A stretch of 64,000 bases of DNA, taken from positions 51,099 to 115,098 of the forward strand of contig JAKFWA010000068.1 of the NCBI GenBank assembly GCA_021732995.1, read 5' to 3'. Position numbers and translations under genes: made by a program. This document shows positions 29,786 to 39,203 of the stretch, in pieces (position 1 is the stretch's first letter; every line of letters starts with the position of its first letter). The stretch comes from Planctomycetaceae bacterium (lineage in GTDB: Bacteria > Planctomycetota > Planctomycetia > Planctomycetales > Planctomycetaceae). The notes under the pieces are model-generated. The model was not told where the DNA came from. It worked only from the letters and a program-made list of their open reading frames with translations, and ran no database searches.

Positions 29786-30931
29786 CTATGCACCGTTGTA
29801 GAGTCGCAAGCTACCACCGGAATCCGCAGCACCCGAGGCGGCGATCTCAATATTCGCAGAGGGCTTCGACTGACGTTTCCGCATTCGCAGTGCCTGAGCC
29901 TGCGGAGACATCCAGGCGTAGTGCCCGTAGGTCACTGCATGAACGGTTTGATTCGCCCACAGATCGACGAGTTGAGACTGCTCCGCACGGAAGAGCATCC
30001 GGTCGTCACGACGCGAGAAGCTGTCTCGAAGCATGTGACACAGCAGGACCTGCAGCCCTGACGAGGCCGTATCCGAACTTGCCGCCAGCAGCACTGGCTC
30101 AACAGTCTTGCCGCTCACATAGGAATAGGCGCACGCGATCGGTCGAGTGCCTGCGTTGAGTAAGCAGATCTCAACGGCTCCAGCGTCCACAGCAGCGGAA
30201 TGCACATCCCGCAGGAACGACAGCTCGATGTTGGCTCGGCTGGTGCACGTTTCCGTCTGATGATGCAGAGCTTCCAACGTCGAGAAGTAATCCCAGCGCC
30301 GGTCGGTTTGACCAACTTCTCCGCCACTCGGGCGCCACCGCAGAAAAGAAATCGGTCCGAGTTCGCGCACGTCCCGTTCGGCTTGAGCGAACTTCGTGCG
30401 CCACGTTTGCGAGCGTTGAGCGAGGTACTCATCCCACGTGCCAGTGAGCTGAATCAACGGATGCTCCAGAGAGCCTGTCTGGCTGAGCTGCAGACCACCG
30501 ATCTTGAAGGCATTGCACATCCGACCGCCATCGAAACCCGAGGGGTCAATGTTCGACAATTCGACCACGTTCCAGTCCCGAGGGGACTTCGTGATGTGGT
30601 CCAAAGCCGTTTGCAAAGTCGTCGTCGGATGCGGGCCAACGGGGCCGAGAAATGTCGCCCAGTTCTCGGCGGGCCAGGTGAGCACACTGGCGGCGCCGAT
30701 CTTTGTACGCACATTCCTAATGACAAAAGGGACAATCCCTACCGGTTTGGTGGCCATCGTCACAACCAGAGTGCGCAGCTTCACGCCCTCGCTATAGAAC
30801 CGCAGGTAACTGCGCACCCAATCGTAAGACTGATGAAACGATGCCTGCCGAGTCTGCTCCCACAATGACTTCCAAGTCACACGGAGTGTCGCGAGTTCCT
30901 CCAGCGTGCGAATTTCAGTCACTGTCTGCAT
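29786..30931 (-). CDS. GNAT-fold acyltransferase, BioF2/CelD-like
   Basis: 381 residues from the ATG at 30931; the frame is open to 31195 but that extension is Arg-rich with no domain. The layout is of the Acetyltransf_6 family often found in exopolysaccharide loci: N-terminal ITEL-type region with FHQSYDWVRSYLRFY, a first half with LRTLVVTMATKPVGIVPFVIR and LTWPAENWATFLGP, and a second half with the GNAT core (FLRDVHSAAVDAGAVEICLLNAGTRPIACAYSYVSGKTVEPVLLA). Probable transfer of an acyl group to an amine or polysaccharide. No glycosyltransferase is adjacent, so the pathway is unknown. Confidence 0.78.
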   Translation of the reverse strand: MQTVTEIRTLEELATLRVTWKSLWEQTRQASFHQSYDWVRSYLRFYSEGVKLRTLVVTMATKPVGIVPFVIRNVRTKIGAASVLTWPAENWATFLGPVGPHPTTTLQTALDHITKSPRDWNVVELSNIDPSGFDGGRMCNAFKIGGLQLSQTGSLEHPLIQLTGTWDEYLAQRSQTWRTKFAQAERDVRELGPISFLRWRPSGGEVGQTDRRWDYFSTLEALHHQTETCTSRANIELSFLRDVHSAAVDAGAVEICLLNAGTRPIACAYSYVSGKTVEPVLLAASSDTASSGLQVLLCHMLRDSFSRRDDRMLFRAEQSQLVDLWANQTVHAVTYGHYAWMSPQAQALRMRKRQSKPSANIEIAASGAADSGGSLRLYNGA

Positions 30932-31210
30932 GAATGGGCCTCTGTGGTGGGGGAAATGATGCCACAAACCCGTAACGCAACCGATATGCCAGCACCGATC
31001 ACTCTGTTTCGAGAACTTGGCAAGTCGTGCTGAGATGGCTCCGACGCCGGTCAGGCATGGATCGAGAAACTCCCTGAAACGCAAGGGAATTGCTGCGTTT
31101 AATGGCGGTCGCAGGCTGCAACGAGCCCGATCGGCGAGTAACCGGAATCGAAACCTTTGTGCAGAAACCGCCCTGCCCTTGTTGTCGAAACGCAACGGCT
31201 CGCGTGGCGA

Positions 31211-31657
31211 TCAACCATCACGCTGCGATTTGGCAACACGCCGCGCGGCATACAGAAACCACGCGCCCGTCACGATTACGATGGTGCCTTCAGAGGCAAT
31301 CCACCACGTCGGCATGTGCTCGACGATATCGATCCCCAACAGCGCGAATCCCAGCAGCAGCGTCAGCCAGGCATTGAAGTGCAGCACCGGCAAAAAGCGC
31401 CTCACGTCGCTGGCCAGAAACCAAACCAGAGCACCGTGCATAGCCCACATCAAAGACGCCGATCGCGCGAGGTAACCAAACAGCGGAAGGTCCGGGTGGG
31501 CTCCGAGCCGCAGCGCATGATGAGTCGCCCGCATCCAGTCTGCAGGCATGATCGCTGCAAACACAGCCAGAACCTCGCAGGCACCTGCCAGTCGCAACGT
31601 TGCCACGAAGGCGCGTTCGAGTTTGTCTTTTCCGGTCGGGGCAGGATCGCACGTCAT
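31211..31657 (-). CDS. Small four-helix membrane protein
   Basis: 148 residues from the ATG at 31657; a TTG at 31672 is possible. Four hydrophobic segments (LAGACEVLAVFAAIM, LMWAMHGALVWFLA, LLLGFALLGIDIV, IVIVTGAWFLYAA) with a short charged loop and a Cys-containing N-terminus. No signature residues were recognised. It is 279 bases downstream-oriented from the acyltransferase start, on the same strand, and divergent from serA. Function unknown. Confidence 0.6.
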   Translation of the reverse strand: MTCDPAPTGKDKLERAFVATLRLAGACEVLAVFAAIMPADWMRATHHALRLGAHPDLPLFGYLARSASLMWAMHGALVWFLASDVRRFLPVLHFNAWLTLLLGFALLGIDIVEHMPTWWIASEGTIVIVTGAWFLYAARRVAKSQRDG

Positions 31658-31968
31658 ATGCTGGCACTTCAAATCGACAAATCGAGGCGTCAGGCTGGCC
31701 GTAAGCGGCGGGCTTTCAATTTTGAGAGTTGTAGCAGGTCCGATCGGCTATCTTCGATCCGTTCGGCGACACTTTCTTTCGGCACTAGCGACGATTATCA
31801 CTCGCCCTTTCCTCCCGTTGAAAACGTGGCGAAATCGGCTCGGTTGCGAGCCATTCAGCTAGCCCGCGAACCTCGCGCGGGCCTGCCTGCGTCGTGTTGT
31901 CACAAACTTCAGCGGTTTTGTCCGATTCGGCCAGTCCGGTCGGCAGGTCTCAACCAATCCGATTTGAA
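31658..31968. other. Divergent region upstream of serA
   Basis: About 311 bases. It includes a GC-rich hairpin (gcccgcg at 31862-31868 with cgcgggc at 31876-31882) about 90 bases before the serA ATG, which may lie in the leader of the serA mRNA. The plus-strand frame is open back to 31894 without a recognisable domain. No riboswitch motif was recognised. Confidence 0.35.
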
Positions 31969-33636
31969 ATGCCCCAGAAGCAGCGCGTTCTTATTACTGA
32001 CAAACTCTCCAAGGCCGGTTTGAAGGTCCTGGAAGCCTCGCCCGAACTGGAAATCGTCAATCTCAGCGGTGCCGAGCCAAAACTCACGCCCGAGCAAGTG
32101 CGGCAGGAGCTATTCAACGCCGACGCTATCATCATTCGCAGCGAAACCAAATTGACGGCGGCCATTCTGGACGGCCAGACACGCGTAAAGGTCATCGCCC
32201 GCGCGGGCGTCGGTGTCGATAACGTCGACCTCGAAGCGGCAACTCGGCAGGGCATCATCGTGATGAACACCCCCGCCGGTAACACGACCAGCACGGCGGA
32301 ACTGGCCTTCGCCATGATGATCGCGCTGGCGCGCAACATTCCGCAGGCGTCGGCCGTCATGAAAGCTGGCGGTTGGGACCGCAGCAAGTTCACCGGAACG
32401 CAGTTGGCTGGCAAAACGCTCGCAGTCATCGGTCTGGGTCGCATCGGCTTGACTCTGGCCAAGCGAGCCCTCGCCTTCGAGATGCAGGTCGTCGGCTACG
32501 ACCCCCTGCTCTCTGAAGATCGCGCCCGTGAGTTCGGTATCACCCTGTATCGCGACGTCGACCAGATCGTCGACAAGTGCGACTTCCTCAGCGTGCACAC
32601 GCCCCTGACTCCCGAGACAACGGGCCTCATCAATGCCGAGCGACTGGCTCGAATGAAGAAGGGCGCGCGACTGATCAATTGTGCTCGCGGCGGCATTATC
32701 GATGAAGATGCTCTCGCCGATGCCATTGAATCAGGCCACATCGGTGGTGCGGCGTTGGACGTGTTCGTCGAAGAACCGCCAGCGAAAGATCATCGCCTGC
32801 GGAAGCTCGACAAGGTCATCACGACGCCTCACTTGGGCGCATCGACCGCTGAAGCTCAGGAAGCGGTCGCCGTCGAAGCTGCCGAGATCATCACGGCGTT
32901 CCTCGTGAACAACGAAGTCCGTCACGCGATCAACATGGTGCCCATCTCCGGCGCCGAGATGAAGGACGTCAAGTCGTTTCTGGACCTCGGATATCGTCTG
33001 GGACTGCTGCAAAAACAGATGCTGGCTCAACGTTTCAAGTGCGCCGGCATCAAGGAAGCACGCATCACCTATCGCGGCGAAGTTGCCAAGCGCAAGACGA
33101 AGCTGATCACGTCAGCATTCGTCGCCGGTCTGATCAGCGCGGGCGTCGAAGAACCCGCCAACATCATCAACGCCGACGTGGTCGCCCGCGAGCGCGGGAT
33201 TCAGATCACGGAATCCACTTCGGACCAGGCAGGCGACTTCGCCTCGCTGATGAGCACGACGCTGGTGACCGACAATGGCCAATTCGACGTGTCAGGCACG
33301 ATCTTCGGCAACGAGTTCCTGCGTCTCGTCCGACTCGATGGCTTCCAACTCGAAGCGTATCTCGACAGCCACCTGCTGATCTACCGCCATCAGGACAAGC
33401 CGGGCCTGATTGGTTTCATCGGCTCAGTGCTGGGCAAGCACGGCGTCAATATCTCGAACATGGCCCTCGGTCGTTCGCAAGTTGGCGGCGATGCCGTCGC
33501 AGTGCTGAATCTCGATTCCAGCCCATCCGACGCCGCACGAGCCGAAATCCAAGGCCATCCCAATGTCACCGGCGTCGACATCGTCCGACTCCCCGTAGCT
33601 GGTGAAGCCCTCCCGTGGCTGGATAGCCGCGGATAA
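31969..33636 (+). CDS. serA: D-3-phosphoglycerate dehydrogenase, long ACT-containing form
   Basis: 555 residues from the ATG at 31969 (MPQKQRVLITDKLSK). First enzyme of serine biosynthesis: 3-phosphoglycerate plus NAD+ to 3-phosphohydroxypyruvate. Visible: substrate region RAGVGVDNVDL, nucleotide-binding GLGRIGLTLAKRAL, the catalytic Arg in NCARGGIIDEDAL, the Glu in VEEPPA, and the His in TTPHLGAST. The central ASB domain and C-terminal ACT domain (HQDKPGLIGFIGSVLGKHG) follow, giving the ~525-residue class with a slightly longer N-terminus. A perfect palindrome lies just after the stop. No other serine genes are adjacent. Confidence 0.95.
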   Translation: MPQKQRVLITDKLSKAGLKVLEASPELEIVNLSGAEPKLTPEQVRQELFNADAIIIRSETKLTAAILDGQTRVKVIARAGVGVDNVDLEAATRQGIIVMNTPAGNTTSTAELAFAMMIALARNIPQASAVMKAGGWDRSKFTGTQLAGKTLAVIGLGRIGLTLAKRALAFEMQVVGYDPLLSEDRAREFGITLYRDVDQIVDKCDFLSVHTPLTPETTGLINAERLARMKKGARLINCARGGIIDEDALADAIESGHIGGAALDVFVEEPPAKDHRLRKLDKVITTPHLGASTAEAQEAVAVEAAEIITAFLVNNEVRHAINMVPISGAEMKDVKSFLDLGYRLGLLQKQMLAQRFKCAGIKEARITYRGEVAKRKTKLITSAFVAGLISAGVEEPANIINADVVARERGIQITESTSDQAGDFASLMSTTLVTDNGQFDVSGTIFGNEFLRLVRLDGFQLEAYLDSHLLIYRHQDKPGLIGFIGSVLGKHGVNISNMALGRSQVGGDAVAVLNLDSSPSDAARAEIQGHPNVTGVDIVRLPVAGEALPWLDSRG

Positions 33637-33663
33637 ACAGTCATCGGCCAGTTCCGGTTCGCG

Positions 33664-33695
33664 CCAACTTATCCCTGAATTCAGGGATAAGTTGG
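33664..33695. repeat. 32-bp perfect palindrome after serA
   Basis: The left half, ccaacttatccctgaa, is the exact reverse complement of the right half, ttcagggataagttgg, with no loop bases. It lies 27 bases after the serA stop. Outer arms ggccag (33646-33651) and ctggcc (33699-33704) extend the hairpin. No T-run follows on either strand, so it may be an mRNA-end hairpin, a weak terminator, or a dyad binding site. Confidence 0.9.
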
Positions 33696-33925
33696 TCGCT
33701 GGCCCTTGATGACCACGCAACTCGGGAACGCCTGCCCTCAATTTCAGAAATCGCAGGTCGGCAAAAATGCTGCCGCGTTAACAGGCGTTGCAGGCCGTCA
33801 ATCGCAAGTGTCGGAACTCGTCTATGCGTGATTTGGCGGTTCGGCCTATAGTCCGAGATGTCAGACGGGAAATAGGGATTGTTCCCGCATATCGACTGTA
33901 TCTCGCGCCTTGAGGGTCAAACGTC

Positions 33926-35335
33926 ATGAGGACAACTGCAACCTCAACTTTGTTGGTTTTATCGCTGGCTGCGACCGCATCGGCCGAGCCGCGTCCGGAA
34001 CACGAATCGCAACGCACCCAAGCCACCCAGGCATATCAATCTGGTGATTACGCTAGGACGCTGGAGATCTCATCGAGCATCCTGACGGCGAATCCCACGG
34101 ACGATGCGGCGATGCACTTGCGCGGCAGCGCCCGAGTAGAGATGGGCATTGCCAGCAAAAACAGCCAACTGATTCGCGATGGCATTACCGATTCGCGAAC
34201 AGCTCTCGAAACGACCAAAACCGGCTCGTACAACTATTACATGCCGTACCTCTACGGCATGACGAATCTCGGCATTATCGAGAAGCATCCGCCGCACGCG
34301 AAAACCTCGGTGGATATTGCCAATCAGTTGTTGTCGCGCCAGGGTGTCGACGCGGAATCCCGCGCGAACATCCTCTATCAGCGAGCACTGGCCAAGAACG
34401 CTCTCGGCGAAGCCACTGCCGCGATGGAAGACTACAAGTTGGCTGTTATCGCCAATCCCAAGCACCTCGGTTCGCTGATGGCGCTGGCGGATGCCCTGTC
34501 GCTCGCGGGCCAGAACGATGCGGCTCTGGCAACGTTCAATCAGGCCGTTCAGCTTCTGCCGAACGAACCGCTGGTCCACAACAACCAGGGTATGCTGCTG
34601 CAGCAGATGGGCCGCACGAATGAAGCCATTCAGGCGTTCTCCACGGCTCTGCAGAAGAATCCGAACTTCTTCATCGCGCTGACCAACCGCGGCTTCTCCT
34701 ACCTGGAAGGCGGCAACCCCGCTCAGGCTGAGAAAGACTTCAACGCGTCGCTGCAGATGAATCCCAATCAGCTCGGCGTGTACAGCCTGCGTGGCAGCAC
34801 CAAGCTCGTACGCGGTCAGTGGAAAGAAGCCATTGCGGACTATGAAATCGTCCTGAAGTCTGATCCCACAAATTACGTCGCTTATTCGGACATCGGCTTC
34901 GCGAAGTATTTCGGTAAGGACTATGCCGGCGCGCTCGAATCCTTCAATAAGGTCGTTGAGCTGCAGCCGACCGCTTACTTCATGAACCCCTGGCGGATCA
35001 TGACCCTGATTCGTCTGGGACGTGGTCAGGAAGCAGCGGTTATCGCGCAGGCGAGCCGTCAAAAGCCGGAAGCTCAACGAGACTGGATCGATCAAGTCGT
35101 CCTGTTCCATGTGGGCGACATGACCTCTGCTCAGTTACTGTCCCTGGCTGCCAAGGCCGACAAATCCGTCCAGAACGCTCAGGCTTGCGAAGCCCGCTTC
35201 TTCATCGGCGAGCAGTTCTCTGCCGCCGGTCGTCCGCAGGAAGCGGCTCAAAGCTATCAGCTCGCCCTGCAGATGCAGACGCGCGGTCTGTCGGCTTACC
35301 GTGGTTCCATGTACGCATTGAACAAGTTCCAGTAA
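33926..35335 (+). CDS. Secreted TPR-repeat protein
   Basis: 469 residues with a signal peptide ending ATASA. About ten helical repeats follow, with TPR consensus shapes such as YARTLEISSSILTANPTDDAAMH, LALADALSLAGQNDAALATFNQAVQLLPNEP, GRTNEAIQAFSTALQKNPNFFIALTNRG and GQWKEAIADYEIVLKSDPTNYVAYSDIG. It is probably a periplasmic or exported protein-interaction scaffold; the partner is unknown. The stop is six bases before the nadD start, so the two are co-transcribed and perhaps translationally coupled. Confidence 0.85.
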   Translation: MRTTATSTLLVLSLAATASAEPRPEHESQRTQATQAYQSGDYARTLEISSSILTANPTDDAAMHLRGSARVEMGIASKNSQLIRDGITDSRTALETTKTGSYNYYMPYLYGMTNLGIIEKHPPHAKTSVDIANQLLSRQGVDAESRANILYQRALAKNALGEATAAMEDYKLAVIANPKHLGSLMALADALSLAGQNDAALATFNQAVQLLPNEPLVHNNQGMLLQQMGRTNEAIQAFSTALQKNPNFFIALTNRGFSYLEGGNPAQAEKDFNASLQMNPNQLGVYSLRGSTKLVRGQWKEAIADYEIVLKSDPTNYVAYSDIGFAKYFGKDYAGALESFNKVVELQPTAYFMNPWRIMTLIRLGRGQEAAVIAQASRQKPEAQRDWIDQVVLFHVGDMTSAQLLSLAAKADKSVQNAQACEARFFIGEQFSAAGRPQEAAQSYQLALQMQTRGLSAYRGSMYALNKFQ

Positions 35336-35341
35336 CCCATC

Positions 35342-35935
35342 ATGAGACTGGGCATCTACGGCGGCGCTTTTGATCCGGTGCATCTCGGCCATCTGTTGTT
35401 GGCCGAGAGCTGCCGCGAACAATGCCGCCTGGATGAAGTCTGGTTCGTACCGACTCGTCGGCCCGCGCATCGCCCGGATTCTTTGACGCCCGGCAAAGAG
35501 CGCATGGAAATGCTGGAACTCGCGATCGCTGGAGTTCGCGAGTTCCGCGTCAGCCGCCTGGAGTTGGACCGCGATGTGGTTTCCCGAACTGTCGAAACCC
35601 TGCACGAGATCCGTCAGCAACGCCCGGCAGATGAACTTTTCCTGCTGATCGGTGCCGATTCACTCCGCGACTTCATGACGTGGAAAGAGCCTGAGGCGAT
35701 TGCCGAACTCGCCACGATCACCGCCGTGAATCGCGATACGACCGCAGCTCAGCAGTATCTCTCCGCGTTGCCTGAATCCGTGCAACGCAAAGTGCAGTTC
35801 GTCTCGATGCCCCCGGTTGGTGTTTCCGCAACCGACATCCGCGAACGAGCCGCCTCAGGTCGCTCGCTCCGCTTCCAGCTTCCGCGCGCGGTTGAGGTCT
35901 ACATCGAACAACACGGTCTCTACCGGCAGATATAA
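35342..35935 (+). CDS. nadD: Nicotinate-nucleotide adenylyltransferase
   Basis: 197 residues. It adenylates nicotinate mononucleotide to form deamido-NAD in NAD biosynthesis. Signatures: GIYGGAFDPVHLGHLLLAE (GxFDPxHxGH), GADSLRDFMTWKEPE, and the ATP-binding VSATDIRERAASGRS near the C-terminus (the ISSTxIR motif). Length matches the bacterial NadD family. It follows the TPR gene after six bases and is closed by a strong bidirectional terminator. No other NAD genes are adjacent. Confidence 0.95.
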   Translation: MRLGIYGGAFDPVHLGHLLLAESCREQCRLDEVWFVPTRRPAHRPDSLTPGKERMEMLELAIAGVREFRVSRLELDRDVVSRTVETLHEIRQQRPADELFLLIGADSLRDFMTWKEPEAIAELATITAVNRDTTAAQQYLSALPESVQRKVQFVSMPPVGVSATDIRERAASGRSLRFQLPRAVEVYIEQHGLYRQI

Positions 35936-35984
35936 CCCGCTTCGCGACTCTGCATGACTCAGGAAAGCTGCCCTCAAAAAGCGA

Positions 35985-36018
35985 AAGAGGCTTGCTGGAA
36001 ACATCCAGCAAGCCTCTT
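35985..36018. terminator. Bidirectional rho-independent terminator between nadD and the thioredoxin-like gene
   Basis: A perfect 14-bp stem (aagaggcttgctgg at 35985-35998 with ccagcaagcctctt at 36005-36018) and a 6-base loop. The plus strand continues cacttttg (T4), and the minus strand continues cgctttttg (T5). It lies between convergent genes, 50 bases after nadD and 31 bases after the minus-strand stop, so it should end both transcripts. Confidence 0.92.
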
Positions 36019-36048
36019 CACTTTTGTGACTCAAACCCGCAGAGCGAA

Positions 36049-36603
36049 CTAGTTCAGAATCTTGTCCGTGTCCTTGATCAGGCCCTCGGTCGTCTTCTTG
36101 TCGAGCTTGCCCTTGGCCAGAGCGGTGTTGGCCTTCACGGAGCTCTTGTTCCACATCATGACGGTGACTTCAGCGTCCTTGGCGATCTTGTACTCTGGGG
36201 GTCCGGCTGGTCCATCGAAGACGGTCAGCGGAATGTTCTTGATGTCATGCTTCGCTGCCAGTTCGGTCAGCTGCTTCTCTTGTGAATCCGGCTTGTCGGT
36301 CAGCAGGACCACGAAGGCAGCCATCTTCTTTTCGGAGTTCTTGCCGACGACGGTGTCGAGTTCCTTCACCAGCTTGATCACTTCATCGTTCACTTCGCGA
36401 GTGAAGATGGAGACCACTGGGCGGGCGCCGTACTTGCAGCGATAGCACAGCGAGGTGCCTTTCGCTGGGCCGGAGCAGTCTTTCACATTGAATGCTGCTG
36501 GGCTGGCGCCCAGTTCCAAACCGGACTTCACTTCTTCCGCGATGCCAACAGCGGCCATCGCTGCAGCGGCGAACGCAACGGTCAGTGCCACGAGCTTCTT
36601 CAT
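36049..36603 (-). CDS. Secreted thioredoxin-fold-like protein with conserved cysteines
   Basis: 184 residues from the ATG at 36603, with AAGGAG just upstream; the frame extends to 36864 but without domain content. After the signal peptide (MKKLVALTVAFAAAAMAAVG) comes KDCSGPAKGTSLCYRCKYGARPVVSIF, holding three Cys residues, then helices and strands in a thioredoxin-like order (KLVKELDTVVGKN, MAAFVVLLTDKPD, IPLTVFDGPAGPPEYKI, EVTVMMWNKS). No CxxC in the usual place, but YRC-type spacing near the start may carry a redox or disulfide role. Similar proteins occur in planctomycetes; function unknown. Confidence 0.7.
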   Translation of the reverse strand: MKKLVALTVAFAAAAMAAVGIAEEVKSGLELGASPAAFNVKDCSGPAKGTSLCYRCKYGARPVVSIFTREVNDEVIKLVKELDTVVGKNSEKKMAAFVVLLTDKPDSQEKQLTELAAKHDIKNIPLTVFDGPAGPPEYKIAKDAEVTVMMWNKSSVKANTALAKGKLDKKTTEGLIKDTDKILN

Positions 36604-36968
36604 GCGAGTCTCCTTGAGGGAATAAGAAATGGCTTGAGTCACAGCCAATTTTGTCACGAGCGAATCGTAGGCCCGTGCAGTACGAATCAAAGTCAGCCAG
36701 CGTGAGAATATTTTGCGACCTCTGCTGAAGTCGGCGTGAAAGTCTCGCGAACGGTGGCCCTGCTGAGCCACTTCCTTCCGTGATCTGCGCTGCGTGCTGG
36801 TCAGTGCCGATGCCTGACAACGGTCTGACCTCCCTGAATTCCATGAGCGCCAACGCGGTTTCAAGATGCGAACTGGCCCGGTAGACCTTTCCCGGAATCA
36901 CGCTCCGGCGAGCTTGATTCGCTCAAAGGGAAGGACGTGCGGCGGCGTCTCTCGCCGACATTCAAATA
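36604..36968. other. Intergenic region between the thioredoxin-like and sialidase genes
   Basis: 365 bases that hold the promoter of the downstream minus-strand thioredoxin-like gene and the 3' end of the sialidase transcript. Frames open here lack domains. No hairpin with a T-run was recognised. Confidence 0.35.
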
Positions 36969-39203
36969 TTACTTTGAATGAACTTGTAACACGCTGAGTT
37001 GACGTTGAACAGCGTCTGCCACCAGCCGCGCGATCTCAATTGCACCTTTCCGCGAGAAGTGTGTGCGGTCACTCTCCGAGGGGCTGAAGTCAGAACTGCC
37101 TTCGTCTCCGAGCCGCCCATAGAGCGCAAAACTCGCACCATGCAGATCGATCACCGGGGTGTCGGTCTGCTTGCCGACTTCCTGCATGGCCTCGGCGTAG
37201 GGAGTCAATGTCGAGACCGGTTTGCCTGCGCTGAAGATGCGGCGGGCAACGGGAGTGACCAGCACCGGACGAATGCCGGCCTCGCGAGCTTCCCGAATAT
37301 AGCGCCGCAGTCCGCGTTGATAACTGCCCTGCGGGTCGGTCTCGCGCTCCGGGCCTTTGCCCGGTTGATCGTTGTGTCCGAACTGAATGAAGACGAAGTC
37401 GGGCTTCTCTTTCAGTACGGGAGCCCAGCGTTTCTCAGTGCGAAAACTCTTCGAGCTGCGACCTGACGCGGCGTGATTCTTGACCGTCACCGTGTCCTTG
37501 AAGAACTCACCGAAGACCTGCCCCCAGCCAGCGAGACTCGGCCTGTCCGCAGGTGGCTTCGGGTAGCTGGACACAGTGGAGTCGCCAATCAACGCGATGC
37601 ACACCTTGTCGCCAAGTGCCTGCTGCTCGGGCTGAATCAGATCACCCGGTATCGACAGCCGCTCGAACATGACATCGCATTCGCCACCTTCGTAGACGAT
37701 GCCAATGTGCTGCTCATCAATCTGAGTCAGACTCGGATAGCCGCGCCCCTTGCCTTCATCGAGTAACACGCGATGCGTTGCTGGCCAAGTTTTGCCGTCG
37801 TCGAAGCTCACTTGAATCGATTGATGATCGCGGGCCTTCTGCGAATGCGGATTCGCAAACAACAGCACCGACGATGGCTGGCCGTCGAGCTGCACGTTGG
37901 CACGCAACAGGCTGCCGTTGCAGGTCGGTTCGATGAGCGTATTGCGGTTCGTCGCATGAGCTTCCCAGGTCTTGCCGAAATCTTTCGTCACGGAGACCGC
38001 GCGGAACTTCTCACGATCGTTGCGCATGTTGAGCATGATGCTGCCATCGCTGAGCGGCGCCGCCTGACACTCGCTGCTGCCGAAGTACGCCGGAGCACCC
38101 ACCGTCCAGGTCGCTCCGTGATCGCGGCTCGACATGATCGTCGAAAACTTTTCGCCCTTGTCGTGACGTCCCTGCACAGGCATCACCAGCGTGCCATCGG
38201 CCAACTGAAACCCTTGCTGCGGAGCCGGAGCCAGCAACCACCACGGCTCGGGCTTGAGGATCCGCGTCAGGTTCTCGGGCTTGGACCACGTGAGCCCATC
38301 ATCCTTCGATTTCACCACCAGCAACTGAGCCGTCTTGCCGATCTCATAACCCGGTTCCGAGCCATCCCCCTGCCACTGATGCTTGCCGGGCTTGCCCCAC
38401 ATCCACACCGCGAACACAAAGATCTCGCCGGTCTGATGATCCACAATGATGCCCGGATCGCTGCAACCGTTTTGTTCTTCACCCAGGCCGTTGACCTTGC
38501 CCATGTCCATGATGACCTGCTGAGTCTCCCATGTCTTGCCACCGTCCAGACTGCGCACGAGGCCGATATCAATGTCTTCCTGCAGGTCGCGAGCGGCTCT
38601 GCGGCGCATGTCATACACGCACATCAGCGTGCCCTTGGCCGAAGTCGTCAGTGCCGGAATGCGATAGGTATGCACGCCGTCGTCATTGTGCTGCCGCAGC
38701 GCAATACCGATGCGGTGACTGATTCCCGGAGTCTTGTCTTCCGGAACCACTTTACCCGCTGAGGTCTCAACAGCGACGCAGGCTGCGTCGACTCGATGCG
38801 CCAAGTCCGCCGTCGCCTTCAACCGACACGCCAGCCAGAACACGTTCATTCCGCTCTTCAGAGGCTGATTGAGCTTCGCCGTCACCCGATCCGCAGGAGC
38901 CAGCACCTCACCCAGCGGCGCCGTTGCTGAGAACTCGCCCTTTTCACCGGATGAAAAAACCTGCAACGACTCGATGTCCTCGAGTTCATCCACTCCCGCC
39001 AGCGAGAACTCAAGCCCGGTCAGTTGCACCGCCTCCGCGCGAGTCACCTCCACAGCAACTTTCAAAAAGGCATTCTGCGGCTTCTTGATCAACACCGGAT
39101 GCACCCGCTGCGAAGTCGTCGCCGACAGGCCGTCGATGGCCAATGCTTCGCCCACGCTGGACGCCACCAAGGCAAGCAACATTCGAATGAAGATAGAATT
39201 CAT
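36969..39203 (-). CDS. Secreted exo-sialidase fused to SGNH esterase
   Basis: 744 residues with a signal peptide. Residues about 30-160 look like the N-terminal domain of BNR-repeat neuraminidases. The sialidase propeller follows with RIP at 181-183 (TYRIPALTTSAKGTL), the Arg/Asp triad context, and five Asp boxes: SLDGGKTW, SKDDGLTW, SRDHGATW, TKDFGKTW and SFDDGKTW. A Tyr/Glu pair is expected near YEGGECDV. From about residue 535 an SGNH esterase domain follows: CIALIGDSTVSSYP (Ser), HAASGRSSKSF, FIQFGHNDQPGKG (Asn) and SDRTHFSRKGA (Asp/His), most like rhamnogalacturonan acetylesterases. The fusion could deacetylate and then release terminal sialic (or related nonulosonic) acid from glycans. 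It is alone on the minus strand. Confidence 0.9.
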   Translation of the reverse strand: MNSIFIRMLLALVASSVGEALAIDGLSATTSQRVHPVLIKKPQNAFLKVAVEVTRAEAVQLTGLEFSLAGVDELEDIESLQVFSSGEKGEFSATAPLGEVLAPADRVTAKLNQPLKSGMNVFWLACRLKATADLAHRVDAACVAVETSAGKVVPEDKTPGISHRIGIALRQHNDDGVHTYRIPALTTSAKGTLMCVYDMRRRAARDLQEDIDIGLVRSLDGGKTWETQQVIMDMGKVNGLGEEQNGCSDPGIIVDHQTGEIFVFAVWMWGKPGKHQWQGDGSEPGYEIGKTAQLLVVKSKDDGLTWSKPENLTRILKPEPWWLLAPAPQQGFQLADGTLVMPVQGRHDKGEKFSTIMSSRDHGATWTVGAPAYFGSSECQAAPLSDGSIMLNMRNDREKFRAVSVTKDFGKTWEAHATNRNTLIEPTCNGSLLRANVQLDGQPSSVLLFANPHSQKARDHQSIQVSFDDGKTWPATHRVLLDEGKGRGYPSLTQIDEQHIGIVYEGGECDVMFERLSIPGDLIQPEQQALGDKVCIALIGDSTVSSYPKPPADRPSLAGWGQVFGEFFKDTVTVKNHAASGRSSKSFRTEKRWAPVLKEKPDFVFIQFGHNDQPGKGPERETDPQGSYQRGLRRYIREAREAGIRPVLVTPVARRIFSAGKPVSTLTPYAEAMQEVGKQTDTPVIDLHGASFALYGRLGDEGSSDFSPSESDRTHFSRKGAIEIARLVADAVQRQLSVLQVHSK

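Noticed and set aside
28639..30159. 506-codon plus-strand open frame over the SMP-30-like gene
   Set aside because: It overlaps clear minus-strand propeller and acyltransferase coding and shows no domain.
37773..38762. 329-codon plus-strand open frame inside the sialidase gene
   Set aside because: It is antisense to five conserved Asp boxes and has no recognised domain.
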